Assembly (NCBI GenBank): GCA_002967695.1
Contig: PUHN01000009.1
Coordinates: 31,796 to 95,795 of the forward strand
Source: Rhodobacteraceae bacterium WD3A24
GTDB lineage: Bacteria; Pseudomonadota; Alphaproteobacteria; Rhodobacterales; Rhodobacteraceae
Direction: 5' to 3'
DNA length: 64,000 nucleotides
In this document: piece after piece, positions 8,404 to 17,950 of the stretch
How the letters are laid out: each line of letters opens with the position of its first letter
Position numbering within the stretch: the stretch's first letter is position 1
Translations under genes and position numbers: made by a program
The notes under the pieces: generated by a model
The model's database searches: none
The model's input: only the letters and a program-made list of their open reading frames with translations
Told to the model about the DNA's origin: nothing

Positions 8404-8808
8404 CAACGCTCCTGCGGCTCTGGGGCAAAGCGGTACTCGGCCACGCCGGTGACGATCATGTCCACCGCCCAGAGCACCGCCACGAAGGCACCCACGCAGA
8501 TGACGAAATTCGCCGCGCTCTGCAAGAGGCGGCGCAGCCGCGTATCGGTGCGCGCCAGGATGGGTATTTCGGGGCGCAGCAGAAAGCGCGACGCGATATA
8601 GCCGAACAGCAGCGCGGCCAGCCCCCAATAGATCAATACGAACGCAAAGCCGCCATTGACGGCGAGAAATCGGGCGAAGCCCACCATGAGCACCCAGCGC
8701 AGCACGTGAAAAATCTCGTCGGTGACCGCCTCGAAGCGCCGGCCGAGCGCATGCCGCACGCGCTGCTCCGTCAGATGGTCGAGAAGGCGCAGCACCACGC
8801 CCGCCGCC

Positions 8809-8837
<29 letters not shown>
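8403..8837 (-). CDS. Small membrane protein between mtnP and apt
   Basis: A 144-residue protein I do not recognise by function. It has a charged N-terminal 35 residues, a hydrophobic segment near residues 46-85 ([20 protein letters not shown] onward) that could form two helices, a basic stretch ([10 protein letters not shown]), and a last hydrophobic segment near residues 110-130. The start overlaps the 3' end of mtnP by 29 bases and the stop overlaps apt by one, so it is translated within the salvage operon. No downstream ATG would remove the overlap without cutting into the first hydrophobic segment. A membrane partner of the salvage pathway is conceivable but unsupported. Confidence 0.7.
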
Positions 8838-9678
<841 letters not shown>

Positions 9679-9747
9679 CGCCGCTCTCCTGCCTGTAACG
9701 CGGCTGCGAACCTAGCGGCTCGCCATGGCGGGCGAAAGGGGGAAGGG

Positions 9748-9768
9748 GCCGCGCGGGGAGGGCGCGGC
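9748..9768 (-). terminator. GC-rich hairpin right after the FAD-oxidase stop
   Basis: GCCGCGC (9748-9754) and GCGCGGC (9762-9768) pair around a 7-base loop, immediately downstream of the stop codon at 9769-9771 on the minus strand. A pyrimidine-rich run (CCCCTTCCCCCTTT) follows rather than a clean U tract. It may end transcription of the FAD-oxidase before mtnP; efficiency uncertain. Confidence 0.45.
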
Positions 9769-11181
9769 TCAGACCGCGAGCACCGCGCCGGGGTTCATGA
9801 CGCCTTTCGGGTCGAGCGCGTTCTTGATCGCCCGCATCGCCGCCAGCTTGGCCGGGTCGCCGTAGCGTTCCAGATCGGCCACCTTCAGCCGGCCGATGCC
9901 GTGCTCGGCGCTGACCGACCCGCCAAGCTCGTCAACCAGATCGTGCAGGCACAGCTTGATGTCGTCGCGCTGATTCTCGTGGTCGGCGCGGCTGCGGCCC
10001 GGCATGGGAAAGACATTGTAATGCAGATTGCCGTCGCCCAGATGGCCGAAGCAGTTGATGCGAAACGCGCCGATCCGCGCGAGCCGCCGCGGCGCGGTGG
10101 CGATGAATTCGGCCACCTTGCCCAGCGGCAGCGATATGTCGTGGTTGGAGACCGCGCCGATGCGGCGGTTGGCCTCGGGGATGGTCTCGCGCAGATGCCA
10201 GAAATCGGCGCGCTGGCCCTGCGATTGCGCGACCACCCCGTCGCTGACCAGCCCGCGCTCGGCGCCCTCGGCAAAAATCGCCTCGAGCGCCTCGGCCGGG
10301 TCCAGCGCGGCGGGCAGGCCGAGATCGACCAGCACCATCCATTCGGGCGGCTCGGCGAAGGGCTGGCGGATCTCGGGCATCGTCTCGGCCAGGAAATCCG
10401 GCCCCTGCCGATGGATCAGCTCAAAGGCCGAGACACCCCCCGCCGCCTGCGTCTGCGCGATGGCCAGCAATTCGAGCGCGGCCTCGGGGCCTTCCACCGC
10501 CATCAGGGCCGCGCCCTCGCGCGCGGGGATCGGATGCAGCCGCAGGCTGGCGGCAGTGATGACGCCCAACGTGCCCTCGGCCCCGATCAGCAGGTTGCGC
10601 AGGTCATAGCCGGTGTTGTCCTTGCGCAGGCGCTTGAGCCCGTGCAGCACGCTGCCATCGGGCAGCACGGCCTCGATGCCAAGGCACAGCTCGCGCGCAT
10701 TGCCATAGCGCAGCACCCCGACCCCGCCGGCATTCGTGGCCAGCAGCCCGCCCATGCGCGCCGTCCCCTCGGAGGCCAGCGACAGCGGAAACAGCCGGTC
10801 GGCCTCGCGCGCTGCGGCCTGCACATCGGCCAGCACCGCGCCCGCCTCGGCAATCAGAACGTATTCCTCGGCGTGGACCGCGCGGATCGCGTTCATGCGT
10901 TCGAGCGACAGGATCAGCGGGGCCGGGCCGCGCTCCACTATCTGGCCGCCGACGAGCCCCGTGCCGCCGCCATAGGGGATGATCGCCACGCCGGCGTCGC
11001 CGCAGGCGCGCACGATCCGGGCGACTTCGTCGGTCGTTCGTGGCCGCGCCAGCACGCCGGCCTCACCCTGATATCGGCCGCGCGGCTCTTCGAGGTGGCG
11101 CGGCTCGGGGTGGCTCACCGTTCCCGCGGGCAGGTTTGCGGCTAGGGTTCGGGCAAAGCTCTCATCGGCGGGTGCATGCAT
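9769..11181 (-). CDS. FAD-linked oxidase / D-lactate dehydrogenase-like (GlcD family)
   Basis: A 470-residue VAO-type flavoprotein. The N-terminal FAD_binding_4 domain has the GGGTGLVGGQ flavin loop near residue 70 and the ATNAGGVGVLRYGN segment; the C-terminal FAD-oxidase domain has DGNLHYNVFPM and SAEHGIGRLK. Such enzymes oxidise D-2-hydroxy acids (lactate, 2-hydroxyglutarate, glycolate); the exact acid is not evident. I start at the ATG at 11181 because MHAPADESF resembles the family N-terminus. An in-frame ATG at 11199 adds six residues and has no better ribosome site. Single gene between two unrelated leftward units. Confidence 0.88.
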   Translation of the reverse strand: MHAPADESFARTLAANLPAGTVSHPEPRHLEEPRGRYQGEAGVLARPRTTDEVARIVRACGDAGVAIIPYGGGTGLVGGQIVERGPAPLILSLERMNAIRAVHAEEYVLIAEAGAVLADVQAAAREADRLFPLSLASEGTARMGGLLATNAGGVGVLRYGNARELCLGIEAVLPDGSVLHGLKRLRKDNTGYDLRNLLIGAEGTLGVITAASLRLHPIPAREGAALMAVEGPEAALELLAIAQTQAAGGVSAFELIHRQGPDFLAETMPEIRQPFAEPPEWMVLVDLGLPAALDPAEALEAIFAEGAERGLVSDGVVAQSQGQRADFWHLRETIPEANRRIGAVSNHDISLPLGKVAEFIATAPRRLARIGAFRINCFGHLGDGNLHYNVFPMPGRSRADHENQRDDIKLCLHDLVDELGGSVSAEHGIGRLKVADLERYGDPAKLAAMRAIKNALDPKGVMNPGAVLAV

Positions 11182-11226
11182 GCTCGTCCGGTCTCTCATC
11201 TGTGTTTCGCGGGCGACGGGCTGCGT

Positions 11227-11811
11227 TCAACCGGCATCGGTGCGGCCGCGTCGATCGTTGCGCAGACTCGCATAGAGGACATGATTGCGCCAGCGACCGT
11301 TGATCTGGAGATAGCTCTGCGCGACGCCCTCATACTTGAAGCCCGACGTCTCCAGCACCCCCCGCGACGCCTGGTTTTCCGGCAGGCAGGCGGCCTCGAT
11401 CCGGCTGAGATCCTCGCGGGTGAAGGCGTGATGGACGATGGCGCGGATCGCCTCGCGCATGTAGCCCTGCCGGGCGAAGGGCCGGCCGATCCAGTAGCCC
11501 AGTGTGCCCGACTGCGCGGGCCCCCGGCGGATATTGTCGAGCGTGATCGCGCCCAGCAGCCAGCCATCGGCGCGCCGGATCAGAAACATCGGCAGTGCGG
11601 TCCCCTGCGCCTCGCTGCGCGCGGCCCAGTGCACCCGTTGGGCGAATGCCTTTCGGGTCAGATGATCGGGCGCCCAGGCGGGCTCCCACGGGATCAGGAA
11701 ATCGGCGCTTTCGCGCCGCAGATCGGCCCAGGGCTGATAATCGGCATGCGCCGGGGGACGCAGCGTCACGCGCTCGGTCTCGATGCGCAGTCTGCGCCTC
11801 CGGCCGAACAT
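11227..11811 (-). CDS. GNAT family N-acetyltransferase (RimJ/RimL-like)
   Basis: A 194-residue acetyltransferase with the RimJ/RimL layout: ETERVTLRPP at the start, the acetyl-CoA loop around GYWIGRPFARQGYMREA, and ENQASRGVLETSGFKYEG near the end. Members acetylate ribosomal-protein N-termini or small amines; the target here is unknown. Its ATG overlaps the stop of the M16 peptidase by one base, so it is the last gene of the leftward cta-thrC-peptidase run. Confidence 0.88.
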   Translation of the reverse strand: MFGRRRRLRIETERVTLRPPAHADYQPWADLRRESADFLIPWEPAWAPDHLTRKAFAQRVHWAARSEAQGTALPMFLIRRADGWLLGAITLDNIRRGPAQSGTLGYWIGRPFARQGYMREAIRAIVHHAFTREDLSRIEAACLPENQASRGVLETSGFKYEGVAQSYLQINGRWRNHVLYASLRNDRRGRTDAG

Positions 11812-13073
11812 CAGGCAGCGAGCCGGCCGTCGAGTTCGGCAAGTCCGGGCGCGCCGTCGATGGGGCCGTAAAGCGCCAGCGCCATCCGGCCCGAATGCAC
11901 CATCCGCGCCCCCTCATCGCGCAGCTCGGGCACGCCCACAGCCTCGATCCGCGCGACGGTCTCGTCGACATCCGGCACCCGCCCCCAGATGGAAAGCAGG
12001 CGCGCCATGCGCTCGGCGCGCGCCGAGGGGCTTTCGAGCCCCATCAGAAGCCCTGCCTTCATCTGGGCGCGGGCGCGCGCGGCCTCGACCTCGGTCAGGT
12101 CTTCGGCGGCGCGGCGGATCTCGTCCATGGTCAACTCGGCCAGCCGGCCGATCTGATCGGCGCCGGTTCCGGCATAGATGGTGGTGTTGCCGGTGTCGTC
12201 ATGGGCGCCGGCCTGCGCGAAGATCGTGTAGCACAGGCCGTGCTCCTCGCGCAGTTTCTGAAACAGCCGCGACGACATCGAGCCGCCCAGCGCCAGCGCG
12301 AAGACCTGCGCGGCATAGGCCTCGGGATCGCGCCAGGCAGGGCCTTCGAAGGCCAGCGCGAAATGCGCCTGCTCGAGATCGCGCTGTTCGCGCCGCTCGC
12401 CGCGAACGAAATGCGCAGGCTCGGCCGGCGCGGCTATGACTTCGGGCATGTCGCCGAAATACCGTTCGGCGAGACGGACCAGCGCGTCGTGATCGACCGC
12501 CCCCGCGGCCGACAGGATCATCCGGCCGGGTCCGTAATGGTCCGCGACGAAGCGGCGCAGATCCGCGCCGGTGAAGCCGCCCACACGCTCGGAATGGCCA
12601 AGGATGGGCCGCCCGATAGGCTGATCGGGGTAGGCGGCCTCCTGCAGCCAGTCGAAGATGATGTCGTCGGGCGTGTCGGCGGCCTGGCCGATCTCCTGCA
12701 GGATCACGCCGCGCTCCACCTCGAGTTCGCGCGGGTCGAAGGCCGGGCTGCGCAGGATGTCGGCGATCAGATCCATCGCCAGCGGCACATCGTCGCGCAA
12801 CACGCGAGCATAATAGGCCGTCATCTCGCGCGAGGTATAGGCGTTGATATAGCCGCCGACATCCTCGATCTCCTCGGCGATCTTGAGGGCGCTGCGCGTG
12901 GCGGTGCCCTTGAACGCCATGTGTTCGAGGAAATGGGCGACGCCGTTCTGCTCGGCGGCCTCGTGACGCGCCCCGGCCGTGACCCACACGCCCACTGCGG
13001 CGGACTCGAGCGCGGGCATGTGCTCGGTCACCACGCGGAAACCGTTCGGCAGCGTCGTCAGGCGGGTTTTCAA
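11811..13073 (-). CDS. M16 family zinc peptidase (processing peptidase-like)
   Basis: A 420-residue insulinase/mitochondrial-processing-peptidase-type protease. The inverted zinc motif HFLEH lies in NGVAHFLEHMAFKGT around residues 49-53, with the third ligand in the downstream ELEVERGVILQEI segment about 75 residues on. It overlaps thrC upstream by four bases (ATGA) and the GNAT gene downstream by one. Bacterial one-chain members resemble the ancestor of the mitochondrial beta-MPP. The physiological substrate is unknown, and its position behind thrC may be ancestral synteny rather than functional linkage. Confidence 0.93.
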   Translation of the reverse strand: MKTRLTTLPNGFRVVTEHMPALESAAVGVWVTAGARHEAAEQNGVAHFLEHMAFKGTATRSALKIAEEIEDVGGYINAYTSREMTAYYARVLRDDVPLAMDLIADILRSPAFDPRELEVERGVILQEIGQAADTPDDIIFDWLQEAAYPDQPIGRPILGHSERVGGFTGADLRRFVADHYGPGRMILSAAGAVDHDALVRLAERYFGDMPEVIAAPAEPAHFVRGERREQRDLEQAHFALAFEGPAWRDPEAYAAQVFALALGGSMSSRLFQKLREEHGLCYTIFAQAGAHDDTGNTTIYAGTGADQIGRLAELTMDEIRRAAEDLTEVEAARARAQMKAGLLMGLESPSARAERMARLLSIWGRVPDVDETVARIEAVGVPELRDEGARMVHSGRMALALYGPIDGAPGLAELDGRLAA

Positions 13074-14461
13074 CGGGTGATCCTTTCCTCGATAAGGGCT
13101 TCGATTGCGCCGAGCTCATTGGGCACACAGGTCACGCGCTCGGGGCGGTCAAACAGGTCGGACATGCGCGGCGGCAGGCCAGGGCGCAGGCCGGTCGCGG
13201 CCTCCACCGCATCGGGGAACTTGGCCGGATGCGCGGTGGCCAGCGTGATCATCGGCGCGCCGCCCGCGGGCTGTTCGCGCGCCACCTTCACGCCCACCGC
13301 ACTGTGAGGGCACAGCAGCAATCCCGTCTCGGCATGGGTTCGCACGATCTCGGCGGCGGTTTCCTCCTCCGACGCGCGGCCCGAGGCGAAGCCCTCCCGC
13401 AGCGCCTCCAGCGCCCCCTGCGGCACGGCAAATCCGCCTTCGGCGCGGAGCTCGTCCATCAGCTGCGCGACGGCACGGCCGTCGCGGCCGAGCGCGTCAA
13501 AGAGCGCGCGCTCGAAATTCGATGACACCTGAATATCCATCGACGGGCTGATCGTCGCCGTCACGCCGGTGGTGGCGTGGCGCCCCGTTTCCAGCGTGCG
13601 GTGCAGGATGTCGTTGACGTTGGTCGCGATCACAAGCCGCTCGATCGGCAGGCCCATCGCGCGGGCGACATGGCCGGCGTAAATGTCGCCGAAATTGCCC
13701 GTGGGCACGGTAAAGCGAACGGGACGGTGGGGGGCGCCGAGATTCGTCGCGGCGGTGAAGTAATAGACCACCTGCGCGAGAACCCGTGCCCAGTTGATCG
13801 AGTTGACCCCCGCAAGGCCGACGCGGTCGCGAAAATCGAATTCGTTGAACATCGCCTTGACCTGCGCCTGGCAGGCGTCGAAGTCGCCGTCGAGGGCGAG
13901 CGCGTGCACGTTGGCCGCGTCGGGTGTCGTCATCTGGCGGCGCTGCACCTCGCTGACCCGGCCCTCGGGAAAGAGGATGAAGACATCGACATTGTCGAGT
14001 CCGCCGAAGGCCTCGATCGCGGCCGATCCGGTGTCGCCCGACGTCGCGCCGACGATGGTCACGCGTCGGCCGGACCGGGCGAGCGCGATCTCGAAAAGCT
14101 GCGCGATGAGCTGCATCGCGAAATCCTTGAACGCCAGAGTCGGGCCGTGGAACAACTCGAGGAGGAAGTGATCGGGCGCCAGTTGCACCAGCGGCGCGCG
14201 TGCCGGATGGCCGAAGCCCGCATAGGCGGCGGCAATGGCCTCGCCAAGTTCGGCCGGCGAGAAGCTCTCGCCCAGGAAGGGGCGCATCACGCGAAGGGCC
14301 GCCTCCTCATAGGGCAGCCCGGCGAGCGCGGCGATCTCGTCGCGCGGCATGGCGGGCACGGCCTCGGGCACATAGAGCCCGCCGTCGCGCGCCAGCCCGG
14401 CGAGCATCGTTTCCTCGAAATTCAGGCGCGGCGCCTGCCCGCGCGTGGAGATGTAGTTCAT
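13070..14461 (-). CDS. thrC: Threonine synthase
   Basis: Pyridoxal-phosphate enzyme that converts O-phosphohomoserine to threonine, the last step of threonine synthesis. The 463 residues start with MNYISTRG, typical of the long bacterial form. The PLP lysine is Lys112 in FHGPTLAFKDF, and GATSGDTGSAAIEAF forms the phosphate cup. It follows the SURF1 gene after a 12-base gap and overlaps the M16 peptidase by four bases. It is therefore likely co-transcribed with oxidase-assembly genes, an odd metabolic pairing. Confidence 0.96.
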   Translation of the reverse strand: MNYISTRGQAPRLNFEETMLAGLARDGGLYVPEAVPAMPRDEIAALAGLPYEEAALRVMRPFLGESFSPAELGEAIAAAYAGFGHPARAPLVQLAPDHFLLELFHGPTLAFKDFAMQLIAQLFEIALARSGRRVTIVGATSGDTGSAAIEAFGGLDNVDVFILFPEGRVSEVQRRQMTTPDAANVHALALDGDFDACQAQVKAMFNEFDFRDRVGLAGVNSINWARVLAQVVYYFTAATNLGAPHRPVRFTVPTGNFGDIYAGHVARAMGLPIERLVIATNVNDILHRTLETGRHATTGVTATISPSMDIQVSSNFERALFDALGRDGRAVAQLMDELRAEGGFAVPQGALEALREGFASGRASEEETAAEIVRTHAETGLLLCPHSAVGVKVAREQPAGGAPMITLATAHPAKFPDAVEAATGLRPGLPPRMSDLFDRPERVTCVPNELGAIEALIEERITR

Positions 14462-14473
14462 GAATGCCGCCCT

Positions 14474-15163
14474 TCAGGCCTCTCGTTGCCTGATACGCCA
14501 GACGAGCAGGCCTGTCATCCCCGCCCAGACAAGCGCGAGCAGGGCCCAGGTGATGGCGTATTCGAGATGGTTGTCGGGGATGCCATCGGTCGAGACGGGC
14601 ACGGGATCGGGCCCCGAGGCGCCGGCTGTGGCGCCGGCGCCGGACTCGCGAAGGACGACCAGCACCGGCTCGGTATCCAGATACTCGGCCAGAGGCCGGA
14701 CGGCGCGCGAAAACCAGATGTTGCGCTCCAGCTCCGGCTCGGGCGTGAAGCTGTCGAAGTCGCGCGGCCAGTGGAGATTGCCGATGATCGTCGCGTCATG
14801 CGGGGGGCGCTCGGCCGCCTTGTCGTTTTCGGGGACGAAGCCGCGGTCGACGAGGATGCGCCGGCCGTCATCGGTGACAAAGGCGGTGATGATTTCATAG
14901 CCCGGCCCCACGCCGCGGCGGCTGGAGATGACATGGGCCTCCGCATCGGTGAAGCGCCCCGTGACCTCGACGGGCATGTAGCGATGCGCCTCGGGCCGCG
15001 GCGTCTCCGGCAGAGGACGGGGCGCGTCGCCGATGCGCGCCTCGATCCGGGCGATCACCTCCTGTTTCCACGCCATCCGCTGCAGCTGCCAGGTGGCGAG
15101 GCCGAGCAGGATCGCCGCGCCCGCGATGCCCAGGAGCAGCGGAAAGATCAGTCGGCGTCGCAT
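14474..15163 (-). CDS. SURF1 family cytochrome oxidase assembly protein
   Basis: Inner-membrane protein aiding haem a insertion into cytochrome c oxidase. The 229 residues (start taken at the second of two close ATGs; the first, at 15175, adds four) carry the usual two transmembrane helices. One follows MRRRLIFPLLLGIAGAAILL; the other is near the C-terminus (EYAITWALLALVWAGMTGLLVW). Between them lies a periplasmic domain with WQLQRMAWK and the DRGFVP motif. It lies 100 bases downstream of ctaE, as is usual in this group. Confidence 0.9.
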   Translation of the reverse strand: MRRRLIFPLLLGIAGAAILLGLATWQLQRMAWKQEVIARIEARIGDAPRPLPETPRPEAHRYMPVEVTGRFTDAEAHVISSRRGVGPGYEIITAFVTDDGRRILVDRGFVPENDKAAERPPHDATIIGNLHWPRDFDSFTPEPELERNIWFSRAVRPLAEYLDTEPVLVVLRESGAGATAGASGPDPVPVSTDGIPDNHLEYAITWALLALVWAGMTGLLVWRIRQREA

Positions 15164-15274
15164 GGTCGCCCGCACTCCGATGTTTCAAATACAAGGGCGC
15201 GCACCGCCCACGGCCCGCGCCCTCGAAATTCGATGACCTGCCCGGCCCCGCGGCTGGGTGCAGGCGCTGCCGGT

Positions 15275-16063
15275 TCAGCCGCCCCAGATATAGATCGAGG
15301 CGAACAGGAACAGCCAGACAACATCGACGAAGTGCCAGTACCACGCGGCCGCCTCGAAGCCGACATGGCGCTCGGGCGTGAAATGGCCGCGCAGCGCCCT
15401 CACCAGGCACACGAAAAGGAATATCGTGCCGATGATGACATGCGCCCCGTGAAAGCCCGTGGCCATGAAGAAGTTGGCGCCGTAGATGTCGCCGGCAAAG
15501 CCGAAGCCCGCATGGCTGTACTCATAGGCCTGCAGAACGGTGAAGAGAGCCCCGAGCACGATCGCGATGGCCAGCCCCGAGACCATGTCCTTGCGATTGT
15601 TCTCATGCACCAGCGCGTGGTGCGCCCAGGTCGCCGCCGCCCCCGAGCACAGCAGGATAAGGGTGTTGATCAGCGGCAGGTGCCAGGGGTCGAAGGTCTC
15701 TACGCCCGGCGGCGGCCAGGTGCCGCCCGCGGCCTCCATCGGGTAGAGCGCGTGCTTGAAGAAGCTCCAGAACCACGCCGCGAAGAACATCACCTCGGAC
15801 ATGATGAACAGGATGAAGCCGTAGCGCAGGCCCAGCCGCACGACCGGCGTGTGGTCGCCGCTCTGCGCCTCCGAGATCACGTCGGCCCACCATCCGAACA
15901 TGGTATAGGCCACGCCGACCGCGCCGATCAGGAACATCCAGGGCGCGCTGCCCTTCATCCACAGCACCGCGCCAAACAGCATCACGAAGGCCGAAACCGC
16001 GCCGATGAACGGCCAGATCGACGGGGGAAGGATGTGGTAGTCGTGGTTTTTAGCATGCGCCAT
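15275..16063 (-). CDS. ctaE: Cytochrome c oxidase subunit III
   Basis: Seven-helix core subunit of the aa3-type oxidase. The 262 residues align along their length with the Paracoccus protein as I remember it: [14 protein letters not shown] start, [32 protein letters not shown] and a [14 protein letters not shown] end. The ATG at 16063 has GAGGA nine bases upstream; an ATG nine bases earlier would sit too close to that site. Structural partners are subunit II (17951-18826) here and subunit I outside the window. Confidence 0.96.
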   Translation of the reverse strand: MAHAKNHDYHILPPSIWPFIGAVSAFVMLFGAVLWMKGSAPWMFLIGAVGVAYTMFGWWADVISEAQSGDHTPVVRLGLRYGFILFIMSEVMFFAAWFWSFFKHALYPMEAAGGTWPPPGVETFDPWHLPLINTLILLCSGAAATWAHHALVHENNRKDMVSGLAIAIVLGALFTVLQAYEYSHAGFGFAGDIYGANFFMATGFHGAHVIIGTIFLFVCLVRALRGHFTPERHVGFEAAAWYWHFVDVVWLFLFASIYIWGG

Positions 16064-16182
16064 TTTCAACATTCCTCATTCGGCACGTCGGTTGGTCGAT
16101 CCCGCTGTATCGGGACGGATCATTTGGCGGGGGCGCGCCCGCACGGGCGGAAGCCTATGTCGCCCCCGCGCGGCTTGCAAGC

Positions 16183-16767
16183 TCATCGCACCGCCGGCGC
16201 CGCCGTCGGCGCGGCGGCATACTCCTCGGGCATCTCGGTGGTATGGAAAGTGTAGGACAGCGTGATCTGCGGGATGTCTGCTGCCTCGGGATCGTCCACG
16301 ATCTCGGGATCGACATAGAAGGTCACAGGCATTTCCACGCGCTCGCCGGGGGCCAGAACCTGCATCTGGAAACAGAAACAGTCGATCTTGATGAAATAGC
16401 CGCCGGCACGGAAGGGCGCGACGTTGTAGCTCGCCGTCCCGGCGATGGGCGCGTCGGTGGGGTTGTAGGCCTCATAGAAGGCCAGGCCCGTCTCGCCGAT
16501 GCGGACCTCCATCGTCCGCTCGACGGGGCGGAACTCCCACGGCATGTCGCGCGCCAGAGACGCGTCGAAGCGCACGGTGATCGTGCGGTCGAGCACCTCC
16601 GCCGAGCCGGTACTGGCCGTGCCGGTGGTGCCGCCATACCCCGTCACCCGGCAGAAGAGGTCATACAGGGGAACGGCCGCCCAGCCCATCGCCCCCATGA
16701 AGCCGACCACCGCCACGGCCAGCGCGGCGGTCCGGCCATTGGGTGACAGGTTGCGCCACCATGTCAT
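16183..16767 (-). CDS. ctaG: Cytochrome c oxidase copper assembly protein CtaG (Cox11)
   Basis: Delivers copper to the CuB site of subunit I. The 194-residue protein has one N-terminal membrane helix (residues 13-33) and a periplasmic domain with the copper motif CFCF at residues 130-133 (Cys130, Cys132). AVPLYDLFCRVTGYGG just after the helix is also characteristic. The ATG overlaps the stop of the preceding small membrane-protein gene by four bases. About 120 bases without a gene separate it from ctaE. Confidence 0.96.
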   Translation of the reverse strand: MTWWRNLSPNGRTAALAVAVVGFMGAMGWAAVPLYDLFCRVTGYGGTTGTASTGSAEVLDRTITVRFDASLARDMPWEFRPVERTMEVRIGETGLAFYEAYNPTDAPIAGTASYNVAPFRAGGYFIKIDCFCFQMQVLAPGERVEMPVTFYVDPEIVDDPEAADIPQITLSYTFHTTEMPEEYAAAPTAAPAVR

Positions 16768-16949
16768 TGCGCGGGTTCCGTCAAGCCGGAGCGGAAGGTG
16801 TGGTCATAGCCCTCGATCTCGCCGCCGCGATCGATCTTGGCCACGGTCAGCCCGAAGATCAGCGCGACGAAACCCGCCAGAACCAGGCCGAGCCCGACAT
16901 TCCGGCCGAGCCGGCGCTTGTGCAGTTCATGATCGCGCGCGATGGCCAT
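16764..16949 (-). CDS. Small single-pass membrane protein between ctaB and ctaG (CoxF-like)
   Basis: A 61-residue protein: basic N-terminus (ARDHELHKRRLGRN), one membrane helix (VGLGLVLAGFVALIFGLTVA), then a short polar tail. Its ATG overlaps the ctaB stop by one base and its stop overlaps ctaG by four. Rhodobacterial cta operons regularly hold a short open frame at exactly this position. Location and topology suggest an accessory role in oxidase assembly, but I cannot name a function. The perfect packing with both neighbours is the main evidence that it is real. Confidence 0.8.
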   Translation of the reverse strand: MAIARDHELHKRRLGRNVGLGLVLAGFVALIFGLTVAKIDRGGEIEGYDHTFRSGLTEPAQ

Positions 16950-17902
16950 CACATACCTCCGATCGTTGCCACGACGGTGGCAAGGGAAAGCGGCGCGAGC
17001 ACCGCCTCGGCCAGAAGCGCCCCGAAATGCAGGAACAGATACACCAGCGAAAACCGGAAGAAGGATTTCTCGACGGCATAGTCGTCGGCCTCGGCCGCGG
17101 CCTCGTCGCGGCGCCAGATGCGCCATGCGCCGCGCAGAAACAGCGCGTTGACCACCACGGCGGTTGCCAGATAGACGGGCCCGCCGATCTGGGTGAAACC
17201 CGCCGCCAGCGCGACCGGCGCCAGCGCGACCGTATAGGCCAGGACATGGGCGCGCGTCGCCCGACGGCCATGGGTGACCGTGAGCATGGGCACACGGGCC
17301 TTGTGGTAGTCGCTCTTCATGAACAGCGCCAGCGCCCAGAAATGCGGCGGCGTCCACATCAGGATCAGCGCGAACATCAGCGCCGGCTCAAGGCTCACGC
17401 CCCCGGTGGCCACGGCCCATCCGATCACCGGCGGGAAGGCGCCGGCAGCCCCGCCGATCACGATGTTCTGCGGCGTCGATCGCTTGAGCCACATCGAATA
17501 GACGACCGCATAAAAGAAGATCGTGAACGCCAGAAGCGCCGCCGCCAGCAGATTGGCCGCAAGCCCCAGCATCACGACTGCCAATCCCGACAGCGCCAGC
17601 CCGAGGCCCAGCGCCTCGCCGGGCTGGACCCGGCCGGCGGGAATGGGCCGCCCGGAGGTGCGGCGCATCACGCCGTCGATATCGGCATCCCACCACATGT
17701 TGAGCGCCCCGGAGGCGCCCGCCCCCAGCGCGATGAACAGGATCGCGGCGAGCGCGACCATCGGATGCACCTGCACGGGGGCAACAAGCAGCCCCACCAG
17801 CGCGGTAAAGACGACCAGCGACATCACGCGCGGCTTGAGCAGCGCGACGTAGTCGCCGAACCCCGCCTCGCCGGTGTCTATCTCTGCGCGAATATCCGTC
17901 AT
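16949..17902 (-). CDS. ctaB: Protohaem IX farnesyltransferase (haem O synthase)
   Basis: UbiA-family membrane prenyltransferase that adds a farnesyl group to haem B, the first step towards haem A. The 317 residues show the Asp-rich site NMWWDADIDGVMRRTSGRPI near residues 69-88 and about nine hydrophobic helices. It follows ctaC by 48 bases. Cofactor synthesis and the recipient oxidase subunits are thus co-expressed. Confidence 0.96.
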   Translation of the reverse strand: MTDIRAEIDTGEAGFGDYVALLKPRVMSLVVFTALVGLLVAPVQVHPMVALAAILFIALGAGASGALNMWWDADIDGVMRRTSGRPIPAGRVQPGEALGLGLALSGLAVVMLGLAANLLAAALLAFTIFFYAVVYSMWLKRSTPQNIVIGGAAGAFPPVIGWAVATGGVSLEPALMFALILMWTPPHFWALALFMKSDYHKARVPMLTVTHGRRATRAHVLAYTVALAPVALAAGFTQIGGPVYLATAVVVNALFLRGAWRIWRRDEAAAEADDYAVEKSFFRFSLVYLFLHFGALLAEAVLAPLSLATVVATIGGM

Positions 17903-17950
17903 CGTCTCGTGCTCCCCTGCGCCCGGCCCCGGGCCGGGGCGGATACGCCG

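Noticed and set aside
13577..16255. Very long plus-strand frame opposite thrC, SURF1 and ctaE
   Set aside because: The opposite strand encodes three proteins with clear family motifs; the plus-strand product is Arg/His/Gly-rich without any domain, a G+C-bias artefact.
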